Made by a program: the position numbers and the translations under genes. A stretch of DNA of 64,000 nucleotides from Sphingopyxis sp. (GTDB lineage: Bacteria > Pseudomonadota > Alphaproteobacteria > Sphingomonadales > Sphingomonadaceae), in contig NZ_JAEULM010000033.1 of assembly GCF_016793825.1 (NCBI RefSeq), forward strand, positions 62,001 through 126,000, given 5' to 3'. Of this stretch, positions 33,728 to 42,558 are shown piece after piece (within the stretch, counting starts at the first letter, position 1; each line of letters opens with the position of its first letter). The notes under the pieces are model-generated. The model saw only the letters and a program-made list of their open reading frames with translations, did no database searches and had not been told where the DNA came from.

Positions 33728-35211
33728 CCGATAATACCGAGCTTCCCGTCAAGGACCAGGCCGCGCACGACGCAGCTGCAAAGGTTGCCGATTACGAGCA
33801 TGGCTGGTCCTCCGCCATCGAGACCGATTTTGCGCCCAAGGGCCTGACCGAAGAAACGGTCCGCTTCATCAGTGCAAAGAAGAACGAGCCTGAATGGATG
33901 CTCGACTGGCGACTGAAGGCCTTTCGCCACTGGCAGACGATGGAAACGCCCGATTGGGCAAAGCTCAACGTCCCGCCGATCGATTACCAGGACGCTTATT
34001 ATTACGCGGCACCGAAGGCGAAGCCAAAGCTGTCGTCGCTGGACGAAGTCGATCCCGAGATCCTCGAAGTCTACAAGAAGCTCGGCATTCCAATCGAGGA
34101 GCAGAAGGTGCTCGCCGGCGTCGAAGGCGCGCGCAAGGTCGCGGTCGATGCGGTGTTCGACAGCGTCAGCGTCGCGACGACCTTTCGCGAGGAATTGAAG
34201 CGCGCCGGCGTCATCTTCCTGTCGATCAGCGAAGCGATCCGCGAATATCCGGAGCTGGTAAAAAAGTGGCTCGGCAAGGTCGTGCCGATGCATGACAATT
34301 ATTTCGCGACGCTCAACTGCGCGGTCTTTTCCGACGGCACTTTCGTCTACGTGCCCGAAGGGGTGCGCTGCCCGATGGAGCTGTCGACTTATTTCCGCAT
34401 CAATGCCGAGAATACAGGGCAGTTCGAGCGCACTTTGATCATCGCCGACAAGGGCGCCTATGTCAGTTATCTCGAAGGCTGCACCGCGCCGATGCGCGAC
34501 GAGAACCAGCTCCACGCCGCGGTGGTCGAACTGGTCGCGCTCGACGATGCGGAGATCAAGTACAGCACCGTTCAGAACTGGTATCCGGGCAATGCCGAAG
34601 GACTGGGCGGCATCTATAATTTCGTGACCAAGCGCGCCCTGTGTCAGGGCGCGCGCGCCAAGGTATCGTGGACGCAGGTCGAAACCGGCAGCGCGATCAC
34701 CTGGAAATACCCAAGCTGCGTCCTCAACGGCGACGACAGCGTCGGCGAATTCTATTCGGTCGCGGTCACCAACAATTTCCAGCAGGCCGACACCGGCACG
34801 AAGATGATCCACAATGGCAAGCGCACGCGCTCCACCATCATCAGCAAGGGCATCAGCGCGGGCCGATCGAACAACACCTATCGCGGTCTGGTCCGCGTCG
34901 CGCCAAACGCCGAAGGCGTGCGCAACTTCACCCAGTGCGACAGCCTGCTGCTGGGCGACCGATGCGGTGCGCACACGGTGCCGTACATCGAAGTCCGCAA
35001 CCCGACCGCGACCGTCGAACATGAAGCGACGACAAGCAAGATCAGCGACGACCAGCTTTTCTATGCGATGCAGCGCGGGTTGAGTCAGGAAGAGGCGGTG
35101 GCGCTGATCGTCAACGGCTTTGCGAAGGAAGTGCTGCAGCAACTGCCGATGGAGTTCGCGGTCGAGGCGCAGAAGCTGCTGGGGATCAGCCTCGAGGGGA
35201 GCGTGGGGTGA
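33724..35211 (+). CDS. sufB: Fe-S cluster assembly scaffold protein SufB
   Basis: 495 residues. '[47 protein letters not shown]' and '[51 protein letters not shown]' are the SufB core, including the conserved Cys and the His region that hold the nascent cluster. It forms the SufBC2D complex with the ATPase and SufD encoded downstream. The start overlaps the regulator stop; the stop overlaps the next start. Confidence 0.98.
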   Translation: MTDNTELPVKDQAAHDAAAKVADYEHGWSSAIETDFAPKGLTEETVRFISAKKNEPEWMLDWRLKAFRHWQTMETPDWAKLNVPPIDYQDAYYYAAPKAKPKLSSLDEVDPEILEVYKKLGIPIEEQKVLAGVEGARKVAVDAVFDSVSVATTFREELKRAGVIFLSISEAIREYPELVKKWLGKVVPMHDNYFATLNCAVFSDGTFVYVPEGVRCPMELSTYFRINAENTGQFERTLIIADKGAYVSYLEGCTAPMRDENQLHAAVVELVALDDAEIKYSTVQNWYPGNAEGLGGIYNFVTKRALCQGARAKVSWTQVETGSAITWKYPSCVLNGDDSVGEFYSVAVTNNFQQADTGTKMIHNGKRTRSTIISKGISAGRSNNTYRGLVRVAPNAEGVRNFTQCDSLLLGDRCGAHTVPYIEVRNPTATVEHEATTSKISDDQLFYAMQRGLSQEEAVALIVNGFAKEVLQQLPMEFAVEAQKLLGISLEGSVG

Positions 35212-35603
35212 TCGGACCGACGGCCCTGTCGGCCGGGTTCGGCCTGCTTCTGCAGCTGTCGGCCGCAAGCGATGCCGCGACCGAGGGGCGGAGCGCGCTC
35301 ACGGCGCAGGAAGAAAGGCAAGCCGCCCGTTGGCGGTTCACGATGCCCTATTATGACCAGAAAAAGCAGACCTTTATCTGTCGAACGGCGACGACGTCGG
35401 GCGACGGAAAATCCGACCGGTCCTTCTGCCGGGCGATGGTTGCCTGCTACAATCGCCATCGCGCGGAGTACAACCGAATGATGCGCGTCTCGCATGATGC
35501 CGCCGAAACGGACGCGGCGGCGCGCGATTTTCGTCAGAAGCGCAATCTCTGCTTTCGAAATGAAGTTGCAGCGGAGCGCGCGTCCGGCGCGCCAGCGCAA
35601 TAG
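35208..35603 (+). CDS. Unknown four-cysteine, possibly exported protein within the suf operon
   Basis: 131 residues. The GTG at 35208 overlaps the sufB stop (GTGA), the same coupling used elsewhere in the operon. The start '[24 protein letters not shown]' could be a signal peptide but lacks a basic N-region. Cysteines at 58, 74, 80 and 115 lie in a basic, helical protein ('[30 protein letters not shown]'). I do not recognise the family. Position suggests some link to Fe-S assembly, but an unrelated passenger is possible. Confidence 0.65.
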   Translation: MIGPTALSAGFGLLLQLSAASDAATEGRSALTAQEERQAARWRFTMPYYDQKKQTFICRTATTSGDGKSDRSFCRAMVACYNRHRAEYNRMMRVSHDAAETDAAARDFRQKRNLCFRNEVAAERASGAPAQ

Positions 35604-35859
35604 AAGTTGCCGCAGATGCCCATGACCGAACGCCCAAGCACTTCCGTCACCGCCAGCCCGCTGCCCATGGCGCGAATGCTGGTCGCCCGGCAGCCGCAGG
35701 CGTCCCAAATCGAGACAGCCCGCGCCAAACCTGGCATCAATGGCGCCGCCGCTGCGCCAGCATTAACTATAATTTCGTCCAGTCCGCATCCGGGGACATG
35801 GGAAATCATGCCTTTGTCATATTCTGTCCTTCTATCCGATTCGGTCTGGAGGCAGCGCG

Positions 35860-36126
35860 ATGGCACGGGGTTTGGAATTCGACTGGTCCGAAGCCGATCT
35901 GGTCGTGCATCCGGTGCAGGCGGTAGCCGCCTATCCGACGCGGCAGGGCGTGCTGATCCGTCAGCAAAAGGGATTGGAACGGGGGGATCGCGACGAGGTC
36001 GTCATGATACCGCACCACGCCGTCAGCATGCTGATCCAGCGGTTGCAGCACCTCCAGAATACCAGCGTGATCGGCGTGGAAGCCGTCGCCAATTCGGAGC
36101 TGGTGGAAATCTTCGCGGCCGAGTAG
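35860..36126 (+). CDS. Unknown 88-residue protein before sufC
   Basis: Starts ATG 35860, residues 'MARGLEFDWSEADLVVHPVQ', then 'YPTRQGVLIRQQKGLERGDRDEVVMIPHHAVSMLIQRLQHLQN'. Mixed alpha/beta, no cysteines, no membrane segment. No family is recognised. It is preceded by 256 bp without a clear gene and followed by 137 bp with a hairpin before sufC. The ribosome site is weak (GGCAGCGCG), so expression is uncertain. Confidence 0.6.
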   Translation: MARGLEFDWSEADLVVHPVQAVAAYPTRQGVLIRQQKGLERGDRDEVVMIPHHAVSMLIQRLQHLQNTSVIGVEAVANSELVEIFAAE

Positions 36127-36213
36127 CCGCCGCTTATCCCGCCTTCCCGGCAAATCATTGCTCCATCTTGTCTCGTCGACCGCGGAACGCTTCGCTGCGC
36201 CGCGGCGCGTCGT

Positions 36214-36232
36214 CGCATGCCTCCGGCATGCG
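36214..36232. repeat. Perfect hairpin upstream of sufC
   Basis: CGCATGCC-TCC-GGCATGCG is a perfect 8-bp stem with a 3-base loop, 31 bp before the sufC start. There is no U-tract. It may be a dispersed palindrome or an RNA-processing/stability element between the two halves of the suf operon. Confidence 0.5.
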
Positions 36233-36263
36233 CGCGGCGACCAATCCTGCCTGAAAGCCCGAA

Positions 36264-37007
36264 ATGCTGAAAATTGAAAACCTCCACGCGACCGTCGCCG
36301 ACAAGCCGATCCTGAAAGGCCTGTCGCTTGCCATCAATGCGGGCGAGATCCATGCGATCATGGGGCCGAACGGTGCGGGCAAATCGACGTTGTCCTACGT
36401 GCTTGGCGGACGGCCGGGGTATGAGGTCACCGAAGGATCGGCGACCTTCGACGAACAGAATCTGCTCGACATGGACCCGCACGAGCGCGCGGCCGCAGGT
36501 CTGTTCCTCGGCTTTCAATATCCGGTCGAAATCCCCGGTGTGTCGAACGTCCAGTTCCTGCGTGAGAGCCTGAACGCACAGCGCAAGGCGCGTGGGCAGG
36601 AACCGCTGTCGGGCGGCGATTTCCTGAAGCTGGCGCGCGAGAAGGCCGGGCTGCTCAAGATGGACATGGACATGCTGAAACGCCCCGTGAACGTCGGCTT
36701 TTCGGGCGGCGAGAAAAAGCGCAACGAGATGGTTCAGATGGGCATCCTCGACCCGAAGGTCGCTATTCTGGACGAAACGGACTCGGGGCTGGACATCGAC
36801 GCCCTGCGCATCGTCGGCGACGGGATCAACGCTATCATGCGCCGCCCCGACAAGGCGGTGCTGCTGATTACCCATTACCAACGCCTGCTCGACTATGTGC
36901 AGCCCGATTTCGTCCATGTCCTCGCCGCCGGACGGATCGTCAAGTCGGGCGGCCCCGAACTGGCGCTCGAACTCGAACGCGAAGGCTATGCGGAGATCGC
37001 AGCTTGA
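36264..37007 (+). CDS. sufC: Fe-S cluster assembly ATPase SufC
   Basis: 247 residues, ABC-type soluble ATPase. Walker A 'GPNGAGKST' (34-42), signature 'FSGGEKKRNEM', Walker B 'VAILDETDSGLDID' and H-loop 'ITHYQRLLDYVQPDFVHVLAAGRIVKSGG' all match SufC. It drives conformational change of SufB-SufD. Its stop overlaps a TTG start of sufD. Confidence 0.98.
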   Translation: MLKIENLHATVADKPILKGLSLAINAGEIHAIMGPNGAGKSTLSYVLGGRPGYEVTEGSATFDEQNLLDMDPHERAAAGLFLGFQYPVEIPGVSNVQFLRESLNAQRKARGQEPLSGGDFLKLAREKAGLLKMDMDMLKRPVNVGFSGGEKKRNEMVQMGILDPKVAILDETDSGLDIDALRIVGDGINAIMRRPDKAVLLITHYQRLLDYVQPDFVHVLAAGRIVKSGGPELALELEREGYAEIAA

Positions 37008-37735
37008 GCGTGAGCGCCCTTCCCTCGCGGCGCGACGAAGCGTGGCGCTATAGCGACATCGACGCGGTGACTGCGACGTGGCCGTTGCCCGCGCCTGAAA
37101 GCATCATCGTGCCCGCGGGCGGCGACTTTCGCCGCGCGATCGTGCAGGACGAAGGAACCATCCGCCAGATCGAGCTCGTGCTTGGCAAGGGCGCGACCGC
37201 GGCGCTGCATGTCCTCAACATCGGCGGCGCCTATGGCCGTATCGAACTAGGGGTGACGCTGCACGAAGGCGCCGATTTCACGCTCGGTGCGGCGCAGATC
37301 GGCGGCGGCGAACAGAATCTGGAGATCGTCACCACCGTCACCCATGCGGAGCGCGGCGCGACGTCGCGGCAGACAGTTCGCTCGGTCCTCGGCGGTACGG
37401 CAACGGGCACCTATCTCGGCAAGGTCGCCGTCGCGCGCGATGCGCAGCAGACCGACAGCGAGCAGGATGTGAAGGCGATGCTGCTGGATCGCAGCGCGAC
37501 CGCCAATGCCAAGCCCGAGCTCGAAATCTTCGCCGACGACGTCAAATGCGCGCACGGTTGCGCGATCGGCGAACTCGACGCAATGGCGCTCTATTACCTT
37601 CAGTCGCGCGGTTTGCCGCCGGCCGAAGCGAAAAAGATCCTGTTGCAGGCTTTCGTCGCAGGCGTGTTCGACGGCGCCGAGGATGAGGAAAAGCTGCGCG
37701 CGCTCGCGCTCGCGAAGCTGGGAGAACTGGTGTGA
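37004..37735 (+). CDS. sufD: Fe-S cluster assembly protein SufD
   Basis: 243 residues, shorter than E. coli SufD (about 420) but typical of sphingomonads. 'RRDEAWRYSDI' at the start and 'DDVKCAHGCAIGELDAMALYYLQSRGLPPAEAKKILLQAFV' near the end are characteristic, with the conserved Cys-His. The TTG at 37004 overlaps the sufC stop (TTGA) and has GGAG 8 bases upstream; a GTG at 37010 is the alternative. It pairs with SufB. Confidence 0.95.
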   Translation: MSVSALPSRRDEAWRYSDIDAVTATWPLPAPESIIVPAGGDFRRAIVQDEGTIRQIELVLGKGATAALHVLNIGGAYGRIELGVTLHEGADFTLGAAQIGGGEQNLEIVTTVTHAERGATSRQTVRSVLGGTATGTYLGKVAVARDAQQTDSEQDVKAMLLDRSATANAKPELEIFADDVKCAHGCAIGELDAMALYYLQSRGLPPAEAKKILLQAFVAGVFDGAEDEEKLRALALAKLGELV

Positions 37736-38913
37736 GCATCACGACCGCCGCGCGCACCTTCCCCGACGTCCGCGCCGACTTCCCCGGCCTGACCCCCGGC
37801 TGGCATTATCTCGACACCGCCGCGACCGCGCAAAAGCCGCAAGCCGTGATCGATGCGACGGTGACCGCGATGGGCCGCGATTATGCGACCGTGCATCGCG
37901 GCGTTTACGCTCGCTCGGCCGACATGACGCTCGCCTATGAGGCGGCGCGGCGGCGGATCGCGGCGTTCATCGGCGCGCGCGAGAACGAGGTTGCGTTCGT
38001 GCGCGGCGCGACCGAGGCGATCAACCTTGTCGCCTATTCACATCCGAACAAGGGGCGTGTGCTGCTCTCCACGCTGGAGCACCACAGCAATATCGTGCCC
38101 TGGCAGCTTGCGGGATGGCAGGTCGACGTCTGCCCGCTGACCACCGACGGCTGCATCAACCTCGATGCCGCAGAGAAGCTGCTTACCCCCGAACACACGA
38201 TGGTCGCCTTCGCGCATGTCTCGAACGTGCTCGGCAGCCCCCTCGACGTTGCGCGCGCAAGCGAACTCGCGCACCGCGTCGGCGCCGAGTTGCTGATCGA
38301 CGGGTGCCAGGCGGTGCCGCGTCTGCCCGTCGATGTCGCCGCGCTCGGCTGCGACTATTATGTATTTTCGGGCCACAAGCTCTACGGCCCGACCGGCATC
38401 GGCGTGCTGTGGAGCGACAAGCTGGAGGCGCTGGCGCTCTGGCAGGGCGGCGGATCGATGATCGACCGCGTGACCTTTGAACGTACGACATACGCGCCCG
38501 CACCCACCCGTTTCGAGGCAGGCACGCCCGCGATCATTGAAGCGATCGGGCTCGCAGCGGCGGTCGACTATGTTGAAAGCATCGGCGTCGACGCGATCCA
38601 TGCGCACGAATGCATGTTGGTCGGGACAGTGCGCGAAGCCCTGGCACGCAGGAATAGCGTCACCGTGTTCGGTCCGGAAAACAGCGCCGGGATCGTCAGC
38701 TTTGCGATGACGGGGGTTCATCCACACGACATCGGCACTATCTTGGACGAAAGCGGGGTCGCGATCCGCGCAGGGCACCATTGCGCACAGCCGCTGATGG
38801 AGCATCTCGGCGTGCCCGCGACCGCGCGCGCGAGTTTTGGCATGTACAGCAACGAAGACGATGTGGCGGCGCTGATCGACGGCCTTGCCCGCGTCGAGAG
38901 GATTTTCGGATGA
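37732..38913 (+). CDS. sufS: Cysteine desulfurase SufS
   Basis: 393 residues, class II (SufS/CsdA) PLP enzyme. Lys216 in 'FSGHKLYGPTGIGVLW' binds PLP. Cys351 in 'AIRAGHHCAQPLMEHLG' is the persulfide-forming residue. 'ATEAINLVAYS' is also typical. It supplies sulfur from cysteine to the scaffold. No sufE is present in the window. GTG start in a GTGA overlap with sufD. Confidence 0.98.
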   Translation: MSITTAARTFPDVRADFPGLTPGWHYLDTAATAQKPQAVIDATVTAMGRDYATVHRGVYARSADMTLAYEAARRRIAAFIGARENEVAFVRGATEAINLVAYSHPNKGRVLLSTLEHHSNIVPWQLAGWQVDVCPLTTDGCINLDAAEKLLTPEHTMVAFAHVSNVLGSPLDVARASELAHRVGAELLIDGCQAVPRLPVDVAALGCDYYVFSGHKLYGPTGIGVLWSDKLEALALWQGGGSMIDRVTFERTTYAPAPTRFEAGTPAIIEAIGLAAAVDYVESIGVDAIHAHECMLVGTVREALARRNSVTVFGPENSAGIVSFAMTGVHPHDIGTILDESGVAIRAGHHCAQPLMEHLGVPATARASFGMYSNEDDVAALIDGLARVERIFG

Positions 38914-39404
38914 GCGAGGACCGAATGAGCGAGACCAGGATTCGGGTCGAGGAAGTGGACAGCGTCGAGGCGCCGCCTAAGGCGCGGGTCGCGGATGCCG
39001 AACCGGTGCCGGAAACGATGGACGCCAAGCTGGAACGCAAGCGCGACTATCTGGAAGGTTTCCTCGCCGCGCAACCGGCGGCAGCCGATCCGCACGCCGT
39101 CGGCGGCGACCTCTACGAAGCGGTGGTGGGCGCGCTCAAGGACATTTATGACCCGGAGATTCCGGTCAATATCTATGATCTTGGCCTCATCTATAACGTC
39201 GAGATCGACGAGGGTCATGTGATGATCACGATGACGCTGACGACGCCGCATTGTCCGGTCGCCGAATCGATGCCCGCCGAAGTCGAACTGCGGGTCGGCG
39301 CGGTACCGGGGGTCGGCGATGCCGAAGTCAATCTCGTCTGGGATCCGCCCTGGTCGCCGCAGAATATGAGCGACGAAGCGCGCCTTGAACTGGGAATGCT
39401 GTGA
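38910..39404 (+). CDS. sufT: SUF maturation protein SufT (MIP18/DUF59 family)
   Basis: 164 residues: a variable 65-residue N-terminus, then the DUF59 domain with 'ALKDIYDPEIPVNIYDLGLIYNVEID' and 'LTTPHCPVAESMPAEVELRV' (Cys115). SufT helps mature [4Fe-4S] proteins under high demand. The start overlaps the sufS stop (ATGA); an ATG at 38925 after a GAGGA site is the alternative. Confidence 0.93.
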   Translation: MSEDRMSETRIRVEEVDSVEAPPKARVADAEPVPETMDAKLERKRDYLEGFLAAQPAAADPHAVGGDLYEAVVGALKDIYDPEIPVNIYDLGLIYNVEIDEGHVMITMTLTTPHCPVAESMPAEVELRVGAVPGVGDAEVNLVWDPPWSPQNMSDEARLELGML

Positions 39405-39760
39405 TGATCGAAACGAAATCCCGCGCCCGCCCCGCCGCCGTCGCGTTGACGCCCGGTGCCGAGGACCGCATCGCAAAGTTGATGGCGACCGCCCCCGAAG
39501 GCGCGATCGGCGTCCGGCTGTCGACCCCGCGCCGCGGTTGCTCGGGTCTCGCCTACTCGGTCGATTATGTCACCGAAGAGCAGAAGTTCGACGAGAAGAT
39601 CGAAACCCCAGGCGGCACCTTCTATATCGACGGCGCATCGGTGCTGTACCTGATCGGCAGTACGATGGATTGGGTCGAGGATGATTTCGCCGCCGGCTTC
39701 GTGTTCGCAAACCCGAACGCCAAGGGCGCCTGCGGCTGCGGAGAGAGCTTTACCGTCTGA
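39404..39760 (+). CDS. sufA: A-type Fe-S carrier (SufA/IscA family)
   Basis: 118 residues with the three carrier cysteines C46 ('RRGCSGLAYSVDY'), C110 and C112 ('GACGCGESF'). It takes clusters from SufBCD to apoproteins. ATG 39404 shares one base with the sufT stop (TGATG); a GTG at 39401 is also possible. It is the last gene of the operon and ends flush against the convergent extensin-like gene. Confidence 0.95.
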   Translation: MIETKSRARPAAVALTPGAEDRIAKLMATAPEGAIGVRLSTPRRGCSGLAYSVDYVTEEQKFDEKIETPGGTFYIDGASVLYLIGSTMDWVEDDFAAGFVFANPNAKGACGCGESFTV

Positions 39761-40480
39761 TCAGCGGCAGATCGACCAGCCGGCGGTCCTGACTGCCATA
39801 TCGAGATGGAAATGATCGGCGTGCGCCGCATCATGGTCGGGTGACAGCACGGTACTGAACAGGCCGCACGATCCGTCGCGGACCTCGTGGAGAAATTCGC
39901 TGCGCTTGTCGCCGGGCGCCCAGTCATTGATCAGCGCGACCCGCGTTCCGTCAGCCAGGACAAAGGCGGAGATATCGATCGCATTGGCGGTCGAATGCTC
40001 ACTCTGCGCATTCCGCCCCGCGATCGTGCGGCAATTGTAACTGCCAAGATTTTCGAGTTCGACGACCTTTTGCCCGAAATATTTTCGGGCAGCCGGTTGC
40101 ACCACATCGCGGGTCCATAACGCCATCGCGGCAGTCACCGCGCAGCCCGGCGCGGCGTTGGCGGGGCGCATCGTGGGAACCATGCGGTTCCCGGTCAACA
40201 CCATACGCTGACTCGCGCGGCATTGCCCCACGCCGACCACCGGCCGCCGCGCATAGCCCGCGCCGATACGATCGAAAGCCGCGAAGCAGGCGGCGTCGTC
40301 CGCAGTGAACGCCATCAGCTTGCGATGCGTGGCCCAGCCCTGCGGCTGGCCGAACTCGAAGCGCGCGCCGGGGAAATGCTGCGGATGCGCGCGGACCCAC
40401 TGCATCGCCCAGATTGCCCCCAGCGTCAGCAATACCGCGACAGCAAACCAGGCGAGATAGGGACGGAGGCTGGCCGGCAT
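39761..40480 (-). CDS. Extensin-like C-terminal domain protein
   Basis: 239 residues: one N-terminal membrane helix ('YLAWFAVAVLLTLGAIWAMQW') then the extensin-like domain of PF06904 type. Visible are 'GVGQCRASQRMVL', 'AAPGCAVTAAMALW', 'SYNCRTIAGRNAQSEHSTANAIDISAFVLADG', 'GSCGLFSTVLSPDHDAAHADHFHLD'. The His/Asp sites resemble M15-type zinc amidases, so a cell-wall role in the periplasm is plausible. ATG 40480 shares a base with the upstream stop (TGATG). Confidence 0.88.
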   Translation of the reverse strand: MPASLRPYLAWFAVAVLLTLGAIWAMQWVRAHPQHFPGARFEFGQPQGWATHRKLMAFTADDAACFAAFDRIGAGYARRPVVGVGQCRASQRMVLTGNRMVPTMRPANAAPGCAVTAAMALWTRDVVQPAARKYFGQKVVELENLGSYNCRTIAGRNAQSEHSTANAIDISAFVLADGTRVALINDWAPGDKRSEFLHEVRDGSCGLFSTVLSPDHDAAHADHFHLDMAVRTAGWSICR

Positions 40481-40914
40481 CACGCCGCCAGTGACAGGGC
40501 CACAAACGCAGGATCGTCATCGTTGGCGGCGCTGCGCGGCCGGACTGCACGCCGGATACGCCGCGCCCGGATGCGCGCGCGGCGCGGCAAGAGCCGCCCG
40601 ATCTGCAAGGCTATCCATGCCCGCATCGAACGGGCGCGCGCAAAGGCGGAGAGCGTCCAGCCGGCAATCAGCACATCGACATAGGCGGTAACATCCCACG
40701 CCATGATCATCGCCATTTCGGCGGGCAGGGTCATGGCGAAACCCTGAAGCGCGACCATTCCAACGACGAGGAACAGGATATGCTTGCGCTCCAGACGGGC
40801 GGAGAGCCGCAGCGGCTCCTCGACCAGATGACGATGCAGCCAGCCAGCGATCGGCGTTTCGGGAGCAAAGATCATCGCAGCGATCAGGGCGACGAGAAAC
40901 AACGCAAAGACCAT
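40480..40914 (-). CDS. Small membrane protein with basic tail
   Basis: 144 residues, two to three hydrophobic segments ('VFALFLVALIAAMIFA', 'HILFLVVGMVALQGFAMTL', 'VDVLIAGWTLSAF'), then an arginine-rich tail ('RLLPRRARIRARRIRRAVRPR'). ATG 40914 is chosen; a TTG at 40944 and a GTG at 40920 are possible. No family recognised. It is coupled to the extensin-like gene. Confidence 0.65.
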   Translation of the reverse strand: MVFALFLVALIAAMIFAPETPIAGWLHRHLVEEPLRLSARLERKHILFLVVGMVALQGFAMTLPAEMAMIMAWDVTAYVDVLIAGWTLSAFARARSMRAWIALQIGRLLPRRARIRARRIRRAVRPRSAANDDDPAFVALSLAA

Positions 40915-40993
40915 GACCACAATCTCTCCATCCGGGAACCCCAAGATAGGCGGTGCGGCGCCGGCAGCAAGTCGCCGAAGCGGAGATAAAAGA

Positions 40994-42385
40994 TCAGAGC
41001 GGTTCGAACGTCACTGTCAGCCCGTCCTTGGGATGCGGAATCGGCAGCACCTGCCATTCGGGCGCGTAACCATCGCGCACGACGATACGATGCGTCGTCA
41101 CGACGTGGTGGAAAAATATCTTCGCCTGCATGTAAGCGAAGTGCAGGCCCAGACACATGTGCGCACCGCCGCCAAAGGGCACCCAGGCATATTTGTGCCG
41201 CTCGCGCGCAGCCTCGGGCGCAAAGCGCATCGGGTCGAACTTCTCGGGCTCGGGCCAATGCTCCGCCATCATATGGGTGAAGGACGGACTGACCCCGACG
41301 CTGGTTCCGGCGGGAATCCGGTAGCCACCATATTCGAAATCCCTGAGCGCCCGGCGCGGAAAGCTGGGCACCGGCGGAACAAGCCGCAGCGACTCCTTGA
41401 ACGCCCATTCGGTGAGCTCCAGTTCGCCAAGGCCGTTGTGCCCGACCCCCTCGCCCGCCGGCGCGACACCCAGCATCTCTTCGCGCAGCCGATCCTGCCA
41501 TTCGGGATGCTGCGCCAGCATCCAGACCATCGAGGTCACCGAGCTGGTGATGGTGTCATGCGCCGCCATCATCAGGAAATTCATGTGATCGACGATCGCG
41601 TCGACCGACAGATACTCGCCATCGTCATCCTTGGCGCGGCAGATCTGGCTGAAAATATCTTCTCCCACGCCGTCCCGCCGCTCCGGCACCATGCGTCCGA
41701 AATATTCGACCAGATAGGCGCGCCCTTTCGCGCCGCGGCCCATGGCCGTGAAAGGCAACGGGCGACGCACGACGCCGATCGACGCCTGCACCATGTCGAC
41801 GAACGCCTTGTTGACCTTGTCCGCCTCCGGTCCCCATGGAATTCCGAGAAAGCTCGTCGCCGCGAGGTCGAGCGTCAGTTCCTTGATCGCCGGATAGAAT
41901 TGGAATGTCCTGCCGCTCCATTGCTGGACACGATCCCTGATCCCCTCGTTGAGCGAGTCCGCATAATGGCGCATCGGTTCGGGCTTGAAAGCAACCGACA
42001 GCACCTTGCGATCCGCCCGGTGCTTTTCGAAATCCATGAGCATCAGCCCGCGCGGAAACAGCAGGTTGAGCACCGGTCCCCACCCCTGCTCGGACGAGAA
42101 GATCTTGTCGCGGTCGAACATCACCAGTTCGTTCGCCTCGGGCCCATGCAACGCCACGCTGCGCCCGCCAAAGCTGTTGTTGCGGTACACACGGCCGTAT
42201 TTCGCGACCATCCGCCGCGTAAAGCCCGGATAATCGCGAAGCTGTTCGAGCGTGTTGCCGATGACCGGCATGCCGTCTTCGCCCGGAATATGGTCCAGCA
42301 CCGCATCGGGATTGCGCGGCAGCCAATGCGCCGTGTCGGGGCCGAAACGACCCTCCGACCAATAGGGTTTCGCGGGGGCGTTCAT
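40994..42385 (-). CDS. Cytochrome P450 monooxygenase
   Basis: 463 residues. The I-helix 'MMAAHDTITSSVTSM', K-helix E-x-x-R in 'FKESLRLVPPVPSFPRR' and heme loop 'FGGGAHMCLGLHFAYMQAKIF' with ligand Cys411 define a soluble bacterial P450. It catalyses O2-dependent hydroxylation using electrons from a ferredoxin and reductase, neither of which lies in the window. The substrate is unknown. It starts ATG 42385. Confidence 0.95.
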   Translation of the reverse strand: MNAPAKPYWSEGRFGPDTAHWLPRNPDAVLDHIPGEDGMPVIGNTLEQLRDYPGFTRRMVAKYGRVYRNNSFGGRSVALHGPEANELVMFDRDKIFSSEQGWGPVLNLLFPRGLMLMDFEKHRADRKVLSVAFKPEPMRHYADSLNEGIRDRVQQWSGRTFQFYPAIKELTLDLAATSFLGIPWGPEADKVNKAFVDMVQASIGVVRRPLPFTAMGRGAKGRAYLVEYFGRMVPERRDGVGEDIFSQICRAKDDDGEYLSVDAIVDHMNFLMMAAHDTITSSVTSMVWMLAQHPEWQDRLREEMLGVAPAGEGVGHNGLGELELTEWAFKESLRLVPPVPSFPRRALRDFEYGGYRIPAGTSVGVSPSFTHMMAEHWPEPEKFDPMRFAPEAARERHKYAWVPFGGGAHMCLGLHFAYMQAKIFFHHVVTTHRIVVRDGYAPEWQVLPIPHPKDGLTVTFEPL

Positions 42386-42558
42386 CGGGGCGACCTCGTC
42401 GGTTGTTGCGATCGCCCGGTGGCTATAGAACTGCTGACATCAATGCAAGTAAGGCCTGTCCCGCTGCCGGACTCCATTCACCGCAAATTCAACTCGACTC
42501 ATGCAATCCAATGGCAAGATAGCGGGTCGCATCCGTTTGCACCCTGAAGGACAAAGTC

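Noticed and set aside
33241-35268. 675-codon minus-strand frame opposite sufB and its regulator
   Set aside because: It mirrors SufB, whose conserved motifs lie on the plus strand; no domain is visible in the antisense product.
35534-35866. Minus-strand 110-codon frame in the sufB-sufC interval
   Set aside because: It overlaps the end of the coupled 131-residue gene, has a weak ribosome site and no family resemblance. I could not exclude a short peptide from about 35808 but see no support.
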